Assembly (NCBI GenBank): GCA_964016875.1
Contig: OZ024719.1
Location: forward strand, 64,675,224 to 64,739,223
Direction of reading: 5' to 3'
Length of the DNA: 64,000 nt
From: Fallopia convolvulus
Taxonomy: Eukaryota; Streptophyta; Magnoliopsida; Caryophyllales; Polygonaceae
Within the stretch, counting starts at the first letter, position 1. Every line of letters begins with the position of its first letter. The position numbers and the translations under genes were made by a program. The notes under the pieces were generated by a model. The model had not been told where the DNA came from and did not search any database. It saw only the letters and a list, made by a program, of their open reading frames with translations. Positions 37,271 to 49,266 of the stretch are shown one piece after another.

Positions 37271-39729
37271 CTATGGCAACTTACTCATCTTCTGAAACAC
37301 AGCATTCATGGCAATAGTGAACGCATCCTCAAACCTCTCCAGCTTCCCTTCCGGATCAGCATATACCAATCCAGGTAACACCTTGTACACGATCCTCCTC
37401 CTCATCTCCGCCCTCCGATTCGCCGGCACGGCGGCGAGCCTGTCGATAACATTGACCTCCCGGCGCCTGACCGCCTGCTGATCGACGAACACCGAATACT
37501 CCGATCGGTTGGCAGGGAGGTGCCAGGGGTACTGGTAGTACGCCGTGAACGGATCGAAGAGCACCGGTATGCATCCGGCGACGAGCGAATCGAACACCGA
37601 CTTTCTCGTCGGGCTGTCCCCCGGCGGCTGCAGGCAGAATTCTGATTCCATCAGGTTCTCCACCACCGCCTCCGTCCGCGTGCACCGCCGCTCGCTGCAA
37701 TCGAAGAACCCGCACTTGTCGCTCGCCGACGTGCATTGCTCGATCAGGATCGATCGGATGCTTTCTCGGTCCCTGGGGCGCGGAGCGCCGACGAAACTCA
37801 CCAAATTCTTCCTCTGTGTCTGCGGTAAACGACGAAATCAAATCAGGTATCAATTGGTGTAATTTTGTCGTCTAATTGCTCGAATTGAAATGTTAGGGTT
37901 TCAGTTTTGTGAAATTGTACCTGCATAAGTTTCTTCTGCCAAGCGACAATTTCGTTGTCGGAGCGTGGGTGGAAGAAGGAAGGGTGTGGAACACCGACGT
38001 CGTTGATTTGCCATGGCTGGCGCTCAATGAGGAGCTTCATAGGGTTCTGCAACTCGTCTAGGTCGAGAAATTTGGTTCCCCAACCTACACTTTCGACGCG
38101 CCTAAAGTCCCAGGTGATCTTGCCCAACACGAAGAGGTGATCAAGGCCGAAGTTCCTCTTCCATGTTTTCTGCTGGTTAAGCCACTCGATGAGCTCGTAG
38201 GAGAGCTTGTCCTTCAACTCTACGGAAGTGTTCTCTTTGAAGTGCCATCTCAAGATGTCAAATCCGCCATAGTAGGGCACGTAGAAAAGCTTGGCCTCCT
38301 CTGGATCATGAACTCTACAGAAACAAGCACAAAATTAGACTAAACAAACAGTGCAGATGACAAGTAGTAATAAAATCAATGTTACTACCAAGTCAAATTA
38401 CCTGCAAGGATGCTTTAGAACCCGGGCATGGAAGATGGGCTCAAGTGAATACTGATGTGTGTTATACCATCCATTCCCAAGTTGCGGGACCTTCTCTCCA
38501 AATGCATTGTTTGAGAGAAACTTGCAGAAATCCAACCAACCCATCATATCACTACAGTAGCCCAACAATTCCTTGTTGAACTTTGGTGGTAAATCATACA
38601 TATAAATCCTTCTCCCATCACACGCCTCCGGATGGCTGTAATTAACAGACTTTGGCTTGTTGTGTGATCTTAGAATTTCCATTTGCTCTTCCACGTCCTT
38701 CCTCGCCACCGCAATCTCCTCTTCCCTCTTGGTCTTGGTCTCCGTCTTCTCCCTAATTGCAATTGATGATGGAGTTGTGGTCACATTCTTGCTCTTATCA
38801 TCTCCATCCACTGGAAGACGGATGATGGAGGCCGGCGTCTTTACACCAGAGATCTTATTCTTTGGAAATGGATCGTTTGCTTCTTTTGTATGGTGTTTTG
38901 GCTCAACAGGGGATTTGGTGTAACTTTCATTGGCTGATGGAAGTTGGATGGTGACGATTGATGGAGCTTTGACATTTTTCACAAGGCTAGTGTCTTCTTT
39001 GATTGATTTACTCACTGAGCTCAAAGGGTTTATAACCACATCAGAAATGAGGCTGGTATAGTCTTCCACGTCCTTCCTCGCCACCTCAATCTCCTCTTCC
39101 CTCTTGGTCTTTGTCTCCGCCTTCTCCCTAATTGCAATTGATGATGGAGTTGTGGTCACATTCTTGCTCTTATCATCTCCATCCACTGGAAGACGGATGA
39201 TGGAGGCTGGCGTCTTTACACCAGAGATCTTATTCTTTGGAATTGGATCTTTTGCTTCTTTTGTATGGTGTTTGGGCTCAACAGCTGATTTGGTGTTACT
39301 TTCATTGGCTGATGGAAGTTGGATGGTGACGATTGATGGAGCTTTGACATTTTTCACAAGGCTAGTGTCTTCTTTGATTGATTTACTCCCTGTGCTCAAA
39401 GGGTTTATAACCACATTAGAAATGGGGCTGGTATAGTGTTTCTGAATAGTGGTTTCAGGGTTAGGGATTTCAGAATCGAACGTTTGGTCTCCGGCTGAGA
39501 GGCAATAAAGGTGGCTATTGAGCTTTCTTGAAGTCACACAAACATGCACAATGGAGCCTGTGATGAAGGTGGTGGAGGAAGACCAGAGGAAGATGACAAG
39601 GAGGAGGAGGAGAGCAGCTGGGATTCGGATCAAGAATTTGGATAGAAAGTGAGTCTTTTGCTCTTCCTCAGTAGAGATGGGTTTGGTTTCATTCGTGGAG
39701 GATCTCTTTTTTTGCAATGTGATGGGCAT
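37271..39729 (-). CDS. GT47 glycosyltransferase, xyloglucan galactosyltransferase-like (exostosin family)
   Basis: It is a Golgi type II membrane enzyme of the MUR3/XLT2/XUT1 group, which adds galactose or galacturonic acid to xyloglucan side chains; the exact donor cannot be told. Exons: 39729-38402, 38314-37921, 37819-37271. They sum to 2271 bases (756 aa), longer than the usual 500-620. Residues about 28-55 form the signal anchor (IPAALLLLLVIFLWSS). The GT47 domain begins near CDGRRIYMYDLPPKFNKELL and contains NGWYNTHQYSLEPIFH, FYVPYYGGFDILRW, VSFVGAPRPRD, CLQPPGDSPTRKSVFDS and AGCIPVLFDPFTAYYQYPWHLP. The extra length comes from a stem region present twice in tandem (about 2 x 125 residues, DNA 38688-39437). 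No stop or shift breaks the duplication. The last third (37300-37800) is GC-rich, unlike the 5' part. Confidence 0.93.
38688..39437 (-). repeat. In-frame tandem duplication, 2 x 375 bp, in the GT47 stem
   Basis: The blocks 39437-39063 and 39062-38688 align with a constant offset of 375 bases (125 codons). By eye they differ at about 17 positions (roughly 95% identical), and 11 of 125 residues differ. Each unit includes SIKEDTSLVKNVKAPSIVTI and IIRLPVDGDDKSKNVTTTPS. The unit is rich in Lys, Ser, Thr and Pro and has no recognised domain. Confidence 0.95.
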
Positions 39730-41026
39730 TTTGGATGGAAAGGAAGAAAAGAAGCATGATTGTTTGGCAATGGAGGTTTAGGTTTTCTAGCTAGCATGAG
39801 GTTGTGAATGGAGTGGCTTGCCATGGCTAATTTCTTTGTTGTACATGCAGGCACGTAAGATCTTGATTTTGCAACAGCTTCTTAACAAGCCTGCACGTTG
39901 TGTGAGTGATAGTAGAATGTAATTGTATTGTTATATTTTGATTATTGAAAGTGGGATTATAATAATAATCATTGACGATCATATTACTGGTTATTACCCT
40001 GGACAACAATCATACCAAAAATTTAAAAACAGAACTATGATGGGTATAGTTTAGGTCTGATGTTTATTAATTAATTGTTTTGATTTGAGAACCATGCACG
40101 AATGTGAACTAAATCTTGACCGTTTTCTAAATAAAAAACGCCCCAAATGTACAAAGAAAAGTAAACATGGCTTAAAGTTAAAGCCTTGAACCATAGAATG
40201 TAAATTTCCTGTCTATGCAATAAATCATATATTTTGTATTCTATGGTAATCTTTCCAATCCAAATGACAACTTTGATCATTAAGGGGAAAAAATTAACCT
40301 TGTTTAACCATGAAAGGCGGGTGGCTTTTTAGCAGAAGGGAAGATAATATAAGTAGTGGTTTGAAAAAGAATCACAAAGTAAGGGTAATTCTATCAAATT
40401 TCCCCCATTTTGAAGAAAGTTGTCTGTACGACTGGACATGTTCAGGACTAGGAAAAAATAATACAAGTGCTGATTTGAAAAAGAATCATAAAGTAAGGGT
40501 GATTAATCAAATTTCCCCATGTTGAAGAAAGTTGCCTGTACATGTTCGGGACTATGTATATCTGAAGTCTGGTAGGTGGATTAGGGGATCAAGGAGTGTG
40601 CGTTGAATGATGTTGTAGTTTTAGATCGTGGTGCTAGAAGAGCAATATGTTGATTCCTTATAGGAATAGATCCTTAAACTAGAAATTATACTTTGATTTG
40701 GCATTATCATTATTACTTTGATTTGAAAATTTTATGTGGCAAATTTCCACTCTTGTTCTTCTTGGGCTCATACGTCAAGATCAGTACTTTGATATTAGTA
40801 GCCTAGTAGGCATTAGCAAAAATTCAAAAACACTAGAACAAGAATCCTTAACGTTTACACTTGACATTTTAAGCAAATCTAAGAAGACCCAGTAAACATC
40901 TCGGTCAATAGTACACCTAGTTACTAGTACACGAGAAACAAGAAGCAACAAGAAATACACCACTAAACTTTAGAGAAACACATCACCCTTTGTAATTTGC
41001 CTTGACAAGCAGTCAAATGCAAAAAA
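39730..41026. other. Intergenic region between GT47 promoter and tubulin 3' end
   Basis: It contains the GT47 promoter side, a tandem duplication at 40334-40553 and the tubulin 3' UTR. No gene was recognised. Confidence 0.5.
40334..40553. repeat. Imperfect tandem duplication, about 114-bp period
   Basis: TTTGAAAAAGAATCAYAAAG, AAGGGT and TTGAAGAAAGTTG occur in the same order in two neighbouring blocks. TTGAAAAAGA starts at 40361 and again at 40475. The copies have small indels. Confidence 0.8.
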
Positions 41027-43590
41027 TCAAGCATATTCCTCATCCTGATAACCATCTTCATCCTCGTACTCATCTCCTTCCTCATCTGCAGTAGCATCCT
41101 GATACTGCTGATACTCAGCCACCAAATCATTCATATTACTCTCTGCCTCGGTAAACTCCATCTCATCCATACCTTCCCCAGTGTACCAATGCAAGAAAGC
41201 CTTCCTCCTGAACATAGCAGTAAACTGCTCACTCACACGTCTAAACATCTCCTGAATAGACGTCGAGTTTCCAACAAAAGTGGAAGCCATTTTCAGCCCG
41301 GTTGGAGGAATATCACATACAGTCGACTTCACATTGTTCGGGATCCACTCAACAAAGTAAGACGAGTTCTTGTTCTGTACGTTCATCATTTGCTCATCTA
41401 CTTCTTTTGTGCTCATCTTGCCCCTGAAGACAGCAGATGCAGTGAGGTATCTGCCATGGCGGGGGTCAGCAGCGCACATCATGTTTTTGGCATCCCACAT
41501 TTGTTGAGTTAGCTCAGGGACAGTTAGGGCTCGGTACTGCTGGGACCCGCGGGAGGTGAGGGGAGCAAAACCAACCATGAAGAAGTGGAGACGAGGGAAT
41601 GGGATAAGGTTGACGGCGAGCTTGCGAAGGTCAGAGTTGAGTTGTCCAGGGAACCGCAGACAGCAGGTGACTCCACTCATTGTGGCTGAGATCAGGTGGT
41701 TCAAATCTCCAACTGTGCATGGAACAGAAAGGCATCAATTTAAATAAACTATGGTACATTCATACTAGGGACTCAGAAAATTTTCACACTGTTAAGCAAT
41801 TCAAGATCCTCTGTATAAATTTGTGCTTAAAATGAGTAAGCAGAATGTAATTTTACAAGGCAATGTGTGTGCTAAAGATAGCTCAAGCAAAGTAATACTT
41901 ATGAATGCAGGTTTTCAATAGATATTGTTGCAATCATGAAGCTCTATAAGAAAAGGAAATAGTCAATTTGAGCATTAGAACAAGATCTGATTGGGGTTAA
42001 AAGATTAACGCTTGAAGAACAAAATAGTCATATTTTCAGTTACTGCAACCAGTAACTTGCTACCTCGTCATCTAGTTCATAAACAAGAATGACATGATAA
42101 ATCCTAGACCTGCGTGGAATTACTAACTCTATATCTGCTCCTCTGCCCAGATTTCATTAAAAAAAGAGTATTGAACAAAGGCATTGCAACAGAAAGAAAT
42201 TATTAATTATTTCCACATGTTTTCGGTTTGAAATTGGTCAAAACAAATTGTTCCGTCAACAGAGCCATTGAAACTCACAAGCAGACATTGGGAACAAAAA
42301 AAAATCATAATTTTCCATCCCTGGCCAGAAAACCATAGGTGATAGTAATTAAAAATGAAACTCTATAGATTCCCTTGAGCAGCTGACGATGGCTGATAAT
42401 TTCAAGGCAAAAGCACCAAAAGCTTAAATAAAACAACACAGTGCAATTTGACAGCATGGAAAAGAAGATTGAAGGAGTGTTGGTGGCGATGCTTACAGCT
42501 GGGAGTGGTTAGCTTGAGTGTACGGAAGCAAATATCATAGAGAGCTTCGTTATCCAACACCATACACTCATCAGCATTCTCAACTAGCTGGTGGACGGAA
42601 AGGGTTGCATTGTAAGGCTCGACCACAGTGTCAGACACCTTTGGAGATGGAAACACTGAGAAGGTGAGCATCATTCTATCTGGATACTCCTCCCGGATCT
42701 TGGATATAAGTAGGGTACCCATACCCGACCCTGTTCCGCCTCCAAGTGAGTGACATACCTGAAATCCTGCATTTGTACACAAGATAAAAACATGTTATTC
42801 AGGCAATAGAGAACTAAATAGCTTAATTTACGCTAACATGGAGAAGACGAATTGTAGAGGTTTGAGAAGGTGAAAAAAAAAATATAAAACCGGGGCTTCA
42901 ATCCCGAATTTATAAAACTTTGTGTTATCTTGTTGTCAAAAAGGGCGAAGTTTCTAGATCTTGAAAACCTAACATGCAAACCTAAGCCAACAATCACGGA
43001 CAAAATCTGTAACCCTAACCCTAATCCGCGAAAATAAGCAAGGCAACACAGCCGAAATGACGACCAACACAAACGCCATCAAAACACAACAAAAGCTCCA
43101 CCGCTTTAAAAAGGAACAGCAATTCATCACCAAAACCGCATAAACAAACGAAAGCAAGAGAGGAAAAAGGGAATAATAGCGAGTAGTAGATTTAACCTTG
43201 AATACAGTCACAGTTCTCGGCCTCCTTCCTCACAACATCGAGCACCGAATCGATGAGTTCGGCGCCCTCAGTGTAGTGTCCCTTAGCCCAGTTGTTTCCA
43301 GCCCCGGATTGACCAAAAACGAAGTTATCAGGCCTGAAAATCTGGCCATACTGACCAGATCTAACACTGTCCATGGTCCCAGGCTCGAGGTCCACGAGCA
43401 CCGCCCTAGGGACGAAACGGCCACAGCTGGCCTCGTTGTAGTACACATTCACCCTCTCAAGCTGAAGCTCCGAGTCGCCATTGTAGCGACCAGTGGAGTC
43501 GATACCGTGCTCCGCGCACACCACCTCCCAGAACTTGGCCCCGATCTGGTTCCCGCACTGACCAGCCTGAATGTGGAGAATCTCACGCAT
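41027..43590 (-). CDS. TUB: Beta-tubulin, complete
   Basis: Exons: 43590-43197, 42766-42497, 41712-41027. They sum to 1350 bases (449 aa), the standard length. Exon 1 is 394 bases, the intron position typical of plant beta-tubulin genes. The start MREI is the tetrapeptide read on nascent beta-tubulin for co-translational mRNA autoregulation. The GTP-binding signature [10 protein letters not shown] is in exon 2. The C-terminal tail is long and acidic ([23 protein letters not shown]) and differs from the partial gene at the left edge. The 5' leader (43591-43710) is purine-rich on the plus strand, so pyrimidine-rich in the mRNA. A TATA-like element is at about 43722-43740. Function is certain; the isotype number is not. 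Confidence 0.98.
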
Positions 43591-43719
43591 CTTCGCGGCG
43601 GTGGAGAGAAAGCTTTGGTTGCAGAGAGGAAGAGGAAGGAGGAAGAGGGGAACGCGGAAAGGGGTTTTCGGTTGCAGGAGGAGGAAGAGGAGAAATGTGA
43701 GGATGAAGACAAATTGAGG

Positions 43720-43741
43720 GGTTTATAACCTATTATAGGAA
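43720..43741 (-). promoter_or_regulatory. TATA-like region upstream of beta-tubulin
   Basis: On the minus strand this reads TCCTATAATAGGTTATAAAC. If TATAAAC is used, transcription would start near 43690, giving a leader of about 100 bases. It is inferred from position and sequence only. Confidence 0.4.
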
Positions 43742-44677
43742 AGGGATAACGTTTGCCGTTTAAGGGTTGTGGTCGCCGTTAAGTGTGCGAGGGGATTGGG
43801 TTGAATGGGTTAACTGCCGTTTCATTTTAGTGGGAAATTTGATTTTGAAATTGGGAAGCGGTAGGGGTAATTTATGAAACAAATTTTGAATATTTTTTTT
43901 TTGATAAAAAACAAATTTTGAAGTTGGAACAATTCAAAAAGATTTTTTTGTTATCAAGTGTTTGGGCCGTGGTTTCTTGAAGGGTTACGCTATAAATAAG
44001 TACGAAAAGTGAGTAAATTCATTTTTTGTTTCGTAACTTTATACATTTATCTCATTTTAATTCCTATTTTTTAAATTGTTCATAAGTATTCAATAATACT
44101 ATTTTATTTTTGTTTCATAATCTTTTTTATTTTTTATTTTGGTTCTAAAAACTTTTTTTGTTCTCATTCAATCCCAACTTTTTATGGGTAATTAGAGGTG
44201 TCTCATGCAAAAACTTGAGGTGTCTCATCTTTTGTTCTAGTAGGTTAAACTCATTTAAATTTTTTGATTTTAGTGTTGGTCAAAATAACACGAAAAATTG
44301 CACAGCGTAGATTCGATGTGGCGGTAGCAATAGCGACCAAAACTACTCATACTACGTGATTCTGCAAAAGCAGAATTAAGCAAGGAGTGGAACGTGAGGT
44401 TAATATTTCTTCGAAAGCTTTGGTTTTCCTCTATCCAAGCGACCCTTCGAATTTCCTCTTCCTAATAGCATCCTCATCCATCTCCAAGCAGCCCCATAAT
44501 CTCCATTTCATCTCCCCAATCTTCCCTCGAGCTTTTGGCAAATTTTGAAAGTGTTCCGTCCAAATCATTTACAATGTCGGGAGTACTTGGATATGCGTTT
44601 TTAGTTTTTATTTTATTAATTTAATTTATATTGATATTAGATGGTAAATTTGATATAAAAAAATTATTAGGACCGTT
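43742..44677. other. Tubulin upstream region, AT-rich intergenic DNA
   Basis: T-rich DNA. A pyrimidine-rich stretch (44410-44570) followed by a short frame from ATG at 44574 (MSGVLGYAFLVF, then stop) resembles a gene leader, but no gene follows it. The solo LTR begins 100 bases later. Confidence 0.4.
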
Positions 44678-47600
44678 TAAGATGTAACACCCCGTCTTGA
44701 CGTCGGGGCGCTACTCGGTAGTTGACCCTCTCGGTTACTACCAGAACTAGTTTGACAACTAAACATATGGACCTTGCAACTCGGGCACGACAAGAAAACT
44801 ATTTTAAAACAGCCAACTGTCATTCAAACAAACCACGTTTTTAATAATGTCATGCAAAAATCCCAAATGTCTAGCCAATTCACAATCAACACCAGAATCT
44901 ACTAAGTCAACAACATTGTGAAATATCCAAAACAGCTAACAAGACTAAACTGAACCCCCAACCCACTCAGTGAGCTAATGACACGCGTCAACGATCCGCT
45001 GCAGCATCTGACCTAGGCTCCAACACGGGACCTGTGTGAGTACCTGGAACTGAAAAATAAAGTCCCCGAGGGGTCAGCTACTACCCTAGGCAAGCTAGTA
45101 ACACACGGCAATAGTAAGACGTTTGAAAACAACAATTATTCAACAACATGACTCTTAACAAGTGAATTGAACTGAACAGATTAGGTCCACACACGTTTTC
45201 ACAACCTAATGAATATGTGAAAGGAAATGCAATGAGACACACCATAATCGAATTAACAAGCACAAGAGTAAAGCATTTATGAAAGTAACCAACACTTCAA
45301 CATTCAACAATTAAAGGGAGATACAATGAATAAGCAATTCATTAAGCGTAGCGAGAATTCACAGGGTCGAAAAACCAACTAAGTAATCGCACACACGCAC
45401 ACAACAAAATCACAATCCTATTGGGAAATGCCATTCTTCCTTCCACCACCGCATTCCCATCTACGGCGCTAACTCACCTGCGCCCGAGTGCAGAGGCGGG
45501 CCCTCCCACTTTCCATATACGTCATTCTTCCAACCCCTGGTCAAGCCTCCACTGGAGCACTTGCCAAAAACAAGCAATCAAATTTTTATTTTTAAAGGGC
45601 CCGGCCGACACACGACCATGACTAGACGCCTCTTCGCCACCGACAATCGTCGCACATGATCGTGTCGGTTACGCTGCCAGCACAGAGAAAGCGACACTAT
45701 TTCTTTTACGAGAAAACGTTTGCAATGAAAAGCGCATCACATCATGCATGAAAACATTTCACATGGTAAACCAACATTCGGGACTAACTCCCAAAACCAA
45801 TCTCACAATCACGGCATGAAATCTAACAAGACTAGAATAGAGCCGAGCAAGTCGAGAACGACTTACCTGGAAGGCGATCCTCGAAAGGAGTAAGAACGCG
45901 TCGATACTAAAGACCTACGAATCATAACGTTCATGGTTAACCGACTAACCGCGATGAGTGACTTTCAATTCTAGGTATGCATACATATGGTGGCCTAATT
46001 AAGAACGAATCACCATGGTTCCATGGCATCCCAACAAGTGCGGTTGAAAATGATTCTACTATTTTAACCCAAATTAGACGTGCCGAACTTAGAACAACAT
46101 CAAACAACTTTATTCACGAACTAAGATTTTCCTACTTGGCCTTAAAGACACGAAACATATAAGCTCAAGGAGAACACATACAAAAGTTCTAGTACGAAGT
46201 GAACATAAATCCCCAACTTAATATACACACATACGTACACAAGTATATATATATAACATTATAATTGTAACTCTTAGTCCACAACTCGCTTTTCAACAAA
46301 AGGATTCCGCCATCAAGATCATATTCCCACATGATAACCAAATACAATTTGAATACAAGGTGCCCGACTAAAATTCAGAATGAGATTATAACCTAATAGC
46401 AACAGTAGGATTAAACAACCCAATTCACATGCTCTAGACTATAATGTAAAGATAAAATAACATAATCATTCGATTGTATCAAATCACATAGCTTACAAGA
46501 CCAATCAAGGATTCAAACAAAACAAGGCAACAATCAGCAAGGTAAGTACAAGGTCGACCACAAATCGAGAATATCCGACCTTTTCAGAATTCAAAGTCGA
46601 ACAACCTCTCGAACCCGGGCGGAGTTGATTAGGTCCCTGTTCAAGTTGGTGTGGCTAGCTCGTCTCCGACGACGAATGGTGAAGCGAGCCATCAAAGGTG
46701 GTTCCGAAGGGTGCCTAGCGAACACCCGCTGGAGGACACCACAAATCAGAAAGAGGAGAAAACAGAGTTGAAGAAAAGAGAGGAAAGAGGAGAATGTCGG
46801 ACCGGAAAGGCCATTCCTTACCGTCGACGAACTGAGATGCGTCGGGCGAGTTAGAGGAGACAAAGTCGATCGACGTTGGCGGTCTAGACTTGATCGAGAT
46901 GCTGCAGCTCAAGGCTAAAGTTTTGATGCACTTAGTCCGGACTCGTAGGTGTGGTGCGTGCGGAATAGAAGTAGTCTCAGACTGTGGGTTCGAGCCCAGA
47001 TCTGTCATCGACGAACCAAGGTGGGTCGGAACAGAGGAGGCTCGACCAGCTTAGGGACAATGACATCGGCACCGCAGAGATGTCGACGGCGACGGAAGCC
47101 TCAAGCGATCTCATTCTCCTGATGTTTCAACAACTTTGGAGCCCGAAGGAAGGCGAGACTGGCGGTGGTGACTCGCGACGAAGAACGACCATGGCTTGTG
47201 GCGACGGACGACGGTGACGGCTCTCTGTTGACAAGGGTCTCGTGGAGAAGAACGACGGTGAGGGCGATGGGTGGGTTCGATTCCAGGCCAAGCTTCGGTG
47301 GCCAACCAAAAAGGAACGACGGAATTATGGTGATTCAACAATCGAGAGTCAACTCCGGTGTGAGATCTCCGAAAGGAAGGAAAGAAAACAGAGGAAGGAG
47401 AAGCATTCTACTGGCGCCAATGCAAGGCGATCGCCGGCGGACGGGAACCGCTCAAGCTCTCCATCTTCCTCCATTCTGATATTTTGAGCGGCGCTTCAGA
47501 AAAAGAAAAGGAGAGTGACAAGGTAGGGCAAGGGTTGGTTTGGGTCCAAGTCCTTTCAACAACATATTGGGCCTTTTGGCCCAAAACAAAAAGAATAAGA

Positions 47601-47683
47601 ATGGGTGAGTGAACTGAAGGTAGGAGTTTGAACGGGGTTAAGTTATCGGGTTTGTGAATGGAAAACTCGGATCTTACATAAGA
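44678..47683. mobile_element. Solo LTR, 2996 bp, with 5-bp target duplication TAAGA
   Basis: The LTR spans 44683-47678. It starts TGTAACACCCCG and ends CGGATCTTACA, so it has the TG...CA ends of retroviral-type LTRs with a short inverted repeat (TGTAA/TTACA). TAAGA abuts both sides (44678-44682 and 47679-47683). No gag-pol and no second LTR are nearby, so this is the product of recombination between two LTRs. The length and the TGTAACACC start recall Ty3/gypsy chromoviruses of the Tekay/Del type; that lineage call is inference. The GC-rich part at 46590-47490 contains overlapping chance frames on both strands, none with a domain. Confidence 0.92.
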
Positions 47684-48719
47684 GGTAAATTCAAAACCCC
47701 ACCCCTCATAGTACTAGTTCTCGTGGAAGGTTGCTTCAATCCGGCCCCTTAATTTGAATGAGGAGGTCATGCGGGAGAACTTAGGTGGCTTGAGCGCTCA
47801 AGAGTCAAGAGGATGTTCAAATTACGGCTCTAGAAGCCACAACGAGCTACAATCCTCACTCCCCGCACACCCGTTACGTCCCCATCGAGGGTGTATGAAC
47901 TCTATGCATGTTATGTCTTTAATTTTATGTCGTAATCTATAAATTTTTAGGGTTTATTATTTTGCTTAATTTTATGTCATATATTAGAATATACAGTTTA
48001 TTACAAACGCTTAATTTCCTCGATGTCTTTGGTAAAAATATCCATGTTATGGTAGTTTTATGTCCAAATTTATGTTGATTAATTTTATGCCGTTAAATTT
48101 TATGTCGTTTAGTTTTATGCCGTTAAATTCTATGATGTTTAGTTTTGTGTCGTTTAGTTGTATGCCATGATATTTTATGTCGTTAAATTTTATGTTATAA
48201 GTATGATATTAATAATTGCATATCTAGATAACATTTTATCGATTGTAAGGTGGGTGAATAGGAATAGTGGTAGTTTTATCGATTTTACCACCGACCACTT
48301 TGTGGACCCTACCCCGCTCACCATGTACACCCCCAAAGATACAAGCTATGAGGTGGTCGGTCCTTCTATCGAACCTTCCACGCATGAGGGTTACCAATTT
48401 CCCTCCCAGAACCTAGCCTCTCAAGAACCACCCATGCAGTACGCGACCTTTGGGGGTATCATATGTCACCCTAAGAGTCGCTCATGCTGTAAAAGGCCCC
48501 AAGGGTTACCAAATCTCGACCGAAGACTCGCCCCTGCACTACACAGACCCAAACTACGCACCCTTGTGCATCATGTAGGCGGATATGGTGACAACCCTGT
48601 CAACACCTCTATACTTGCTCATTTTCACACCCATAAGGCACATTACAATTGAAACCACCAAGAAGTAAGAACAACATGTAATCTTTTTAGTTTTGTTCAT
48701 AACGTTCAAACCTTACTTT
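47684..48719. other. Repeat-like intergenic DNA with TTTTATGTCGTT words
   Basis: From 48051 to 48205 a word close to TTTTATGTCGTTTAG or TTTTATGCCGTTAAA recurs about ten times in degenerate form. A 164-codon open frame (48158-48652, +) begins inside this array. Its product (for example SFIDFTTDHFVDPTPLTMYT) matches nothing I recognise and it may be chance or a transposon remnant. Confidence 0.4.
48051..48205. repeat. Degenerate short tandem repeat, 15-17 bp unit
   Basis: Units such as TTTTATGCCGTTAAA, TTTTATGTCGTTTAG and TTCTATGATGTTTAG follow each other head to tail. The array is AT-rich and the copies differ by one to three bases. Confidence 0.75.
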
Positions 48720-49266
48720 AGGGGTGAGCTAAAATGTCCAATCCGTTGATCCTGCCTATTCGATAAAATCCGAATCCGAATGGATCACAAAATTTTCAAT
48801 CCGTATCCGACCCGATTAAGGAATTTTTCAGGATAGTCGGACCGGATAGGGATGGGGTTTTTGAATCAACTTGATATTCGGTATATTCGAGCGGTACTAT
48901 ATATTTTTGAAAAATGCACATTAATAATAAGTAGCATAGATGTTTTAATGAGTATTTTGTAAAATTTCAACTCATCAAAGGTTCAATTTTCCTCAAGCAT
49001 ATAAACTTTCTCTTAAAATTTAACCGGATTGATGGATATTCGGTTTCGATATCCGTCAATCATGCATTTTAATTGGGCCAAAAGCAAAAATAGTGGACTT
49101 TTTTAAAAACGGATAGTTCGGATATCCGCTACTGGATATCCATTCCAAACATATACTTCTTATTGGATATCCGACAATTAACATATTGGATATGAATCAA
49201 GATTTTAAGAGAAAAATTACCGGATATCTAGTATATTGGATTGGATATATCCATTTGTTCAGCCCT
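48720..49266. mobile_element. About 547-bp non-autonomous element, GGGTGAGC ends (copy 2)
   Basis: The left end reads AGGGGTGAGCTAAAATG and the right end, reverse-complemented, begins AGGGCTGAACAAATGG. The interior aligns with 13048-13577 along most of its length, for example GAGTATTTTGTAAAATTTCA and GGATATCCGACAATTAAC in both. No coding frame. A clean target duplication could not be assigned. Confidence 0.8.

Noticed and set aside
38657..39436. Plus-strand frames of 88 and 110 codons opposite the GT47 stem
   Set aside because: They are antisense to a well-supported exon. Their similarity to each other only reflects the tandem duplication.
43198..43728. A 176-codon plus-strand frame opposite beta-tubulin exon 1
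   Set aside because: It is the antisense shadow of a highly conserved exon and has no family match.
44574..44624. Short frame after a leader-like stretch, possible gene truncated by the LTR
   Set aside because: It ends in a stop before the LTR, and nothing beyond the LTR continues a known protein.
46591..47490. Several overlapping 60-104-codon frames on both strands in a GC-rich stretch
   Set aside because: They lie wholly inside the solo LTR, overlap each other and show no domain. GC-rich DNA gives long chance frames.
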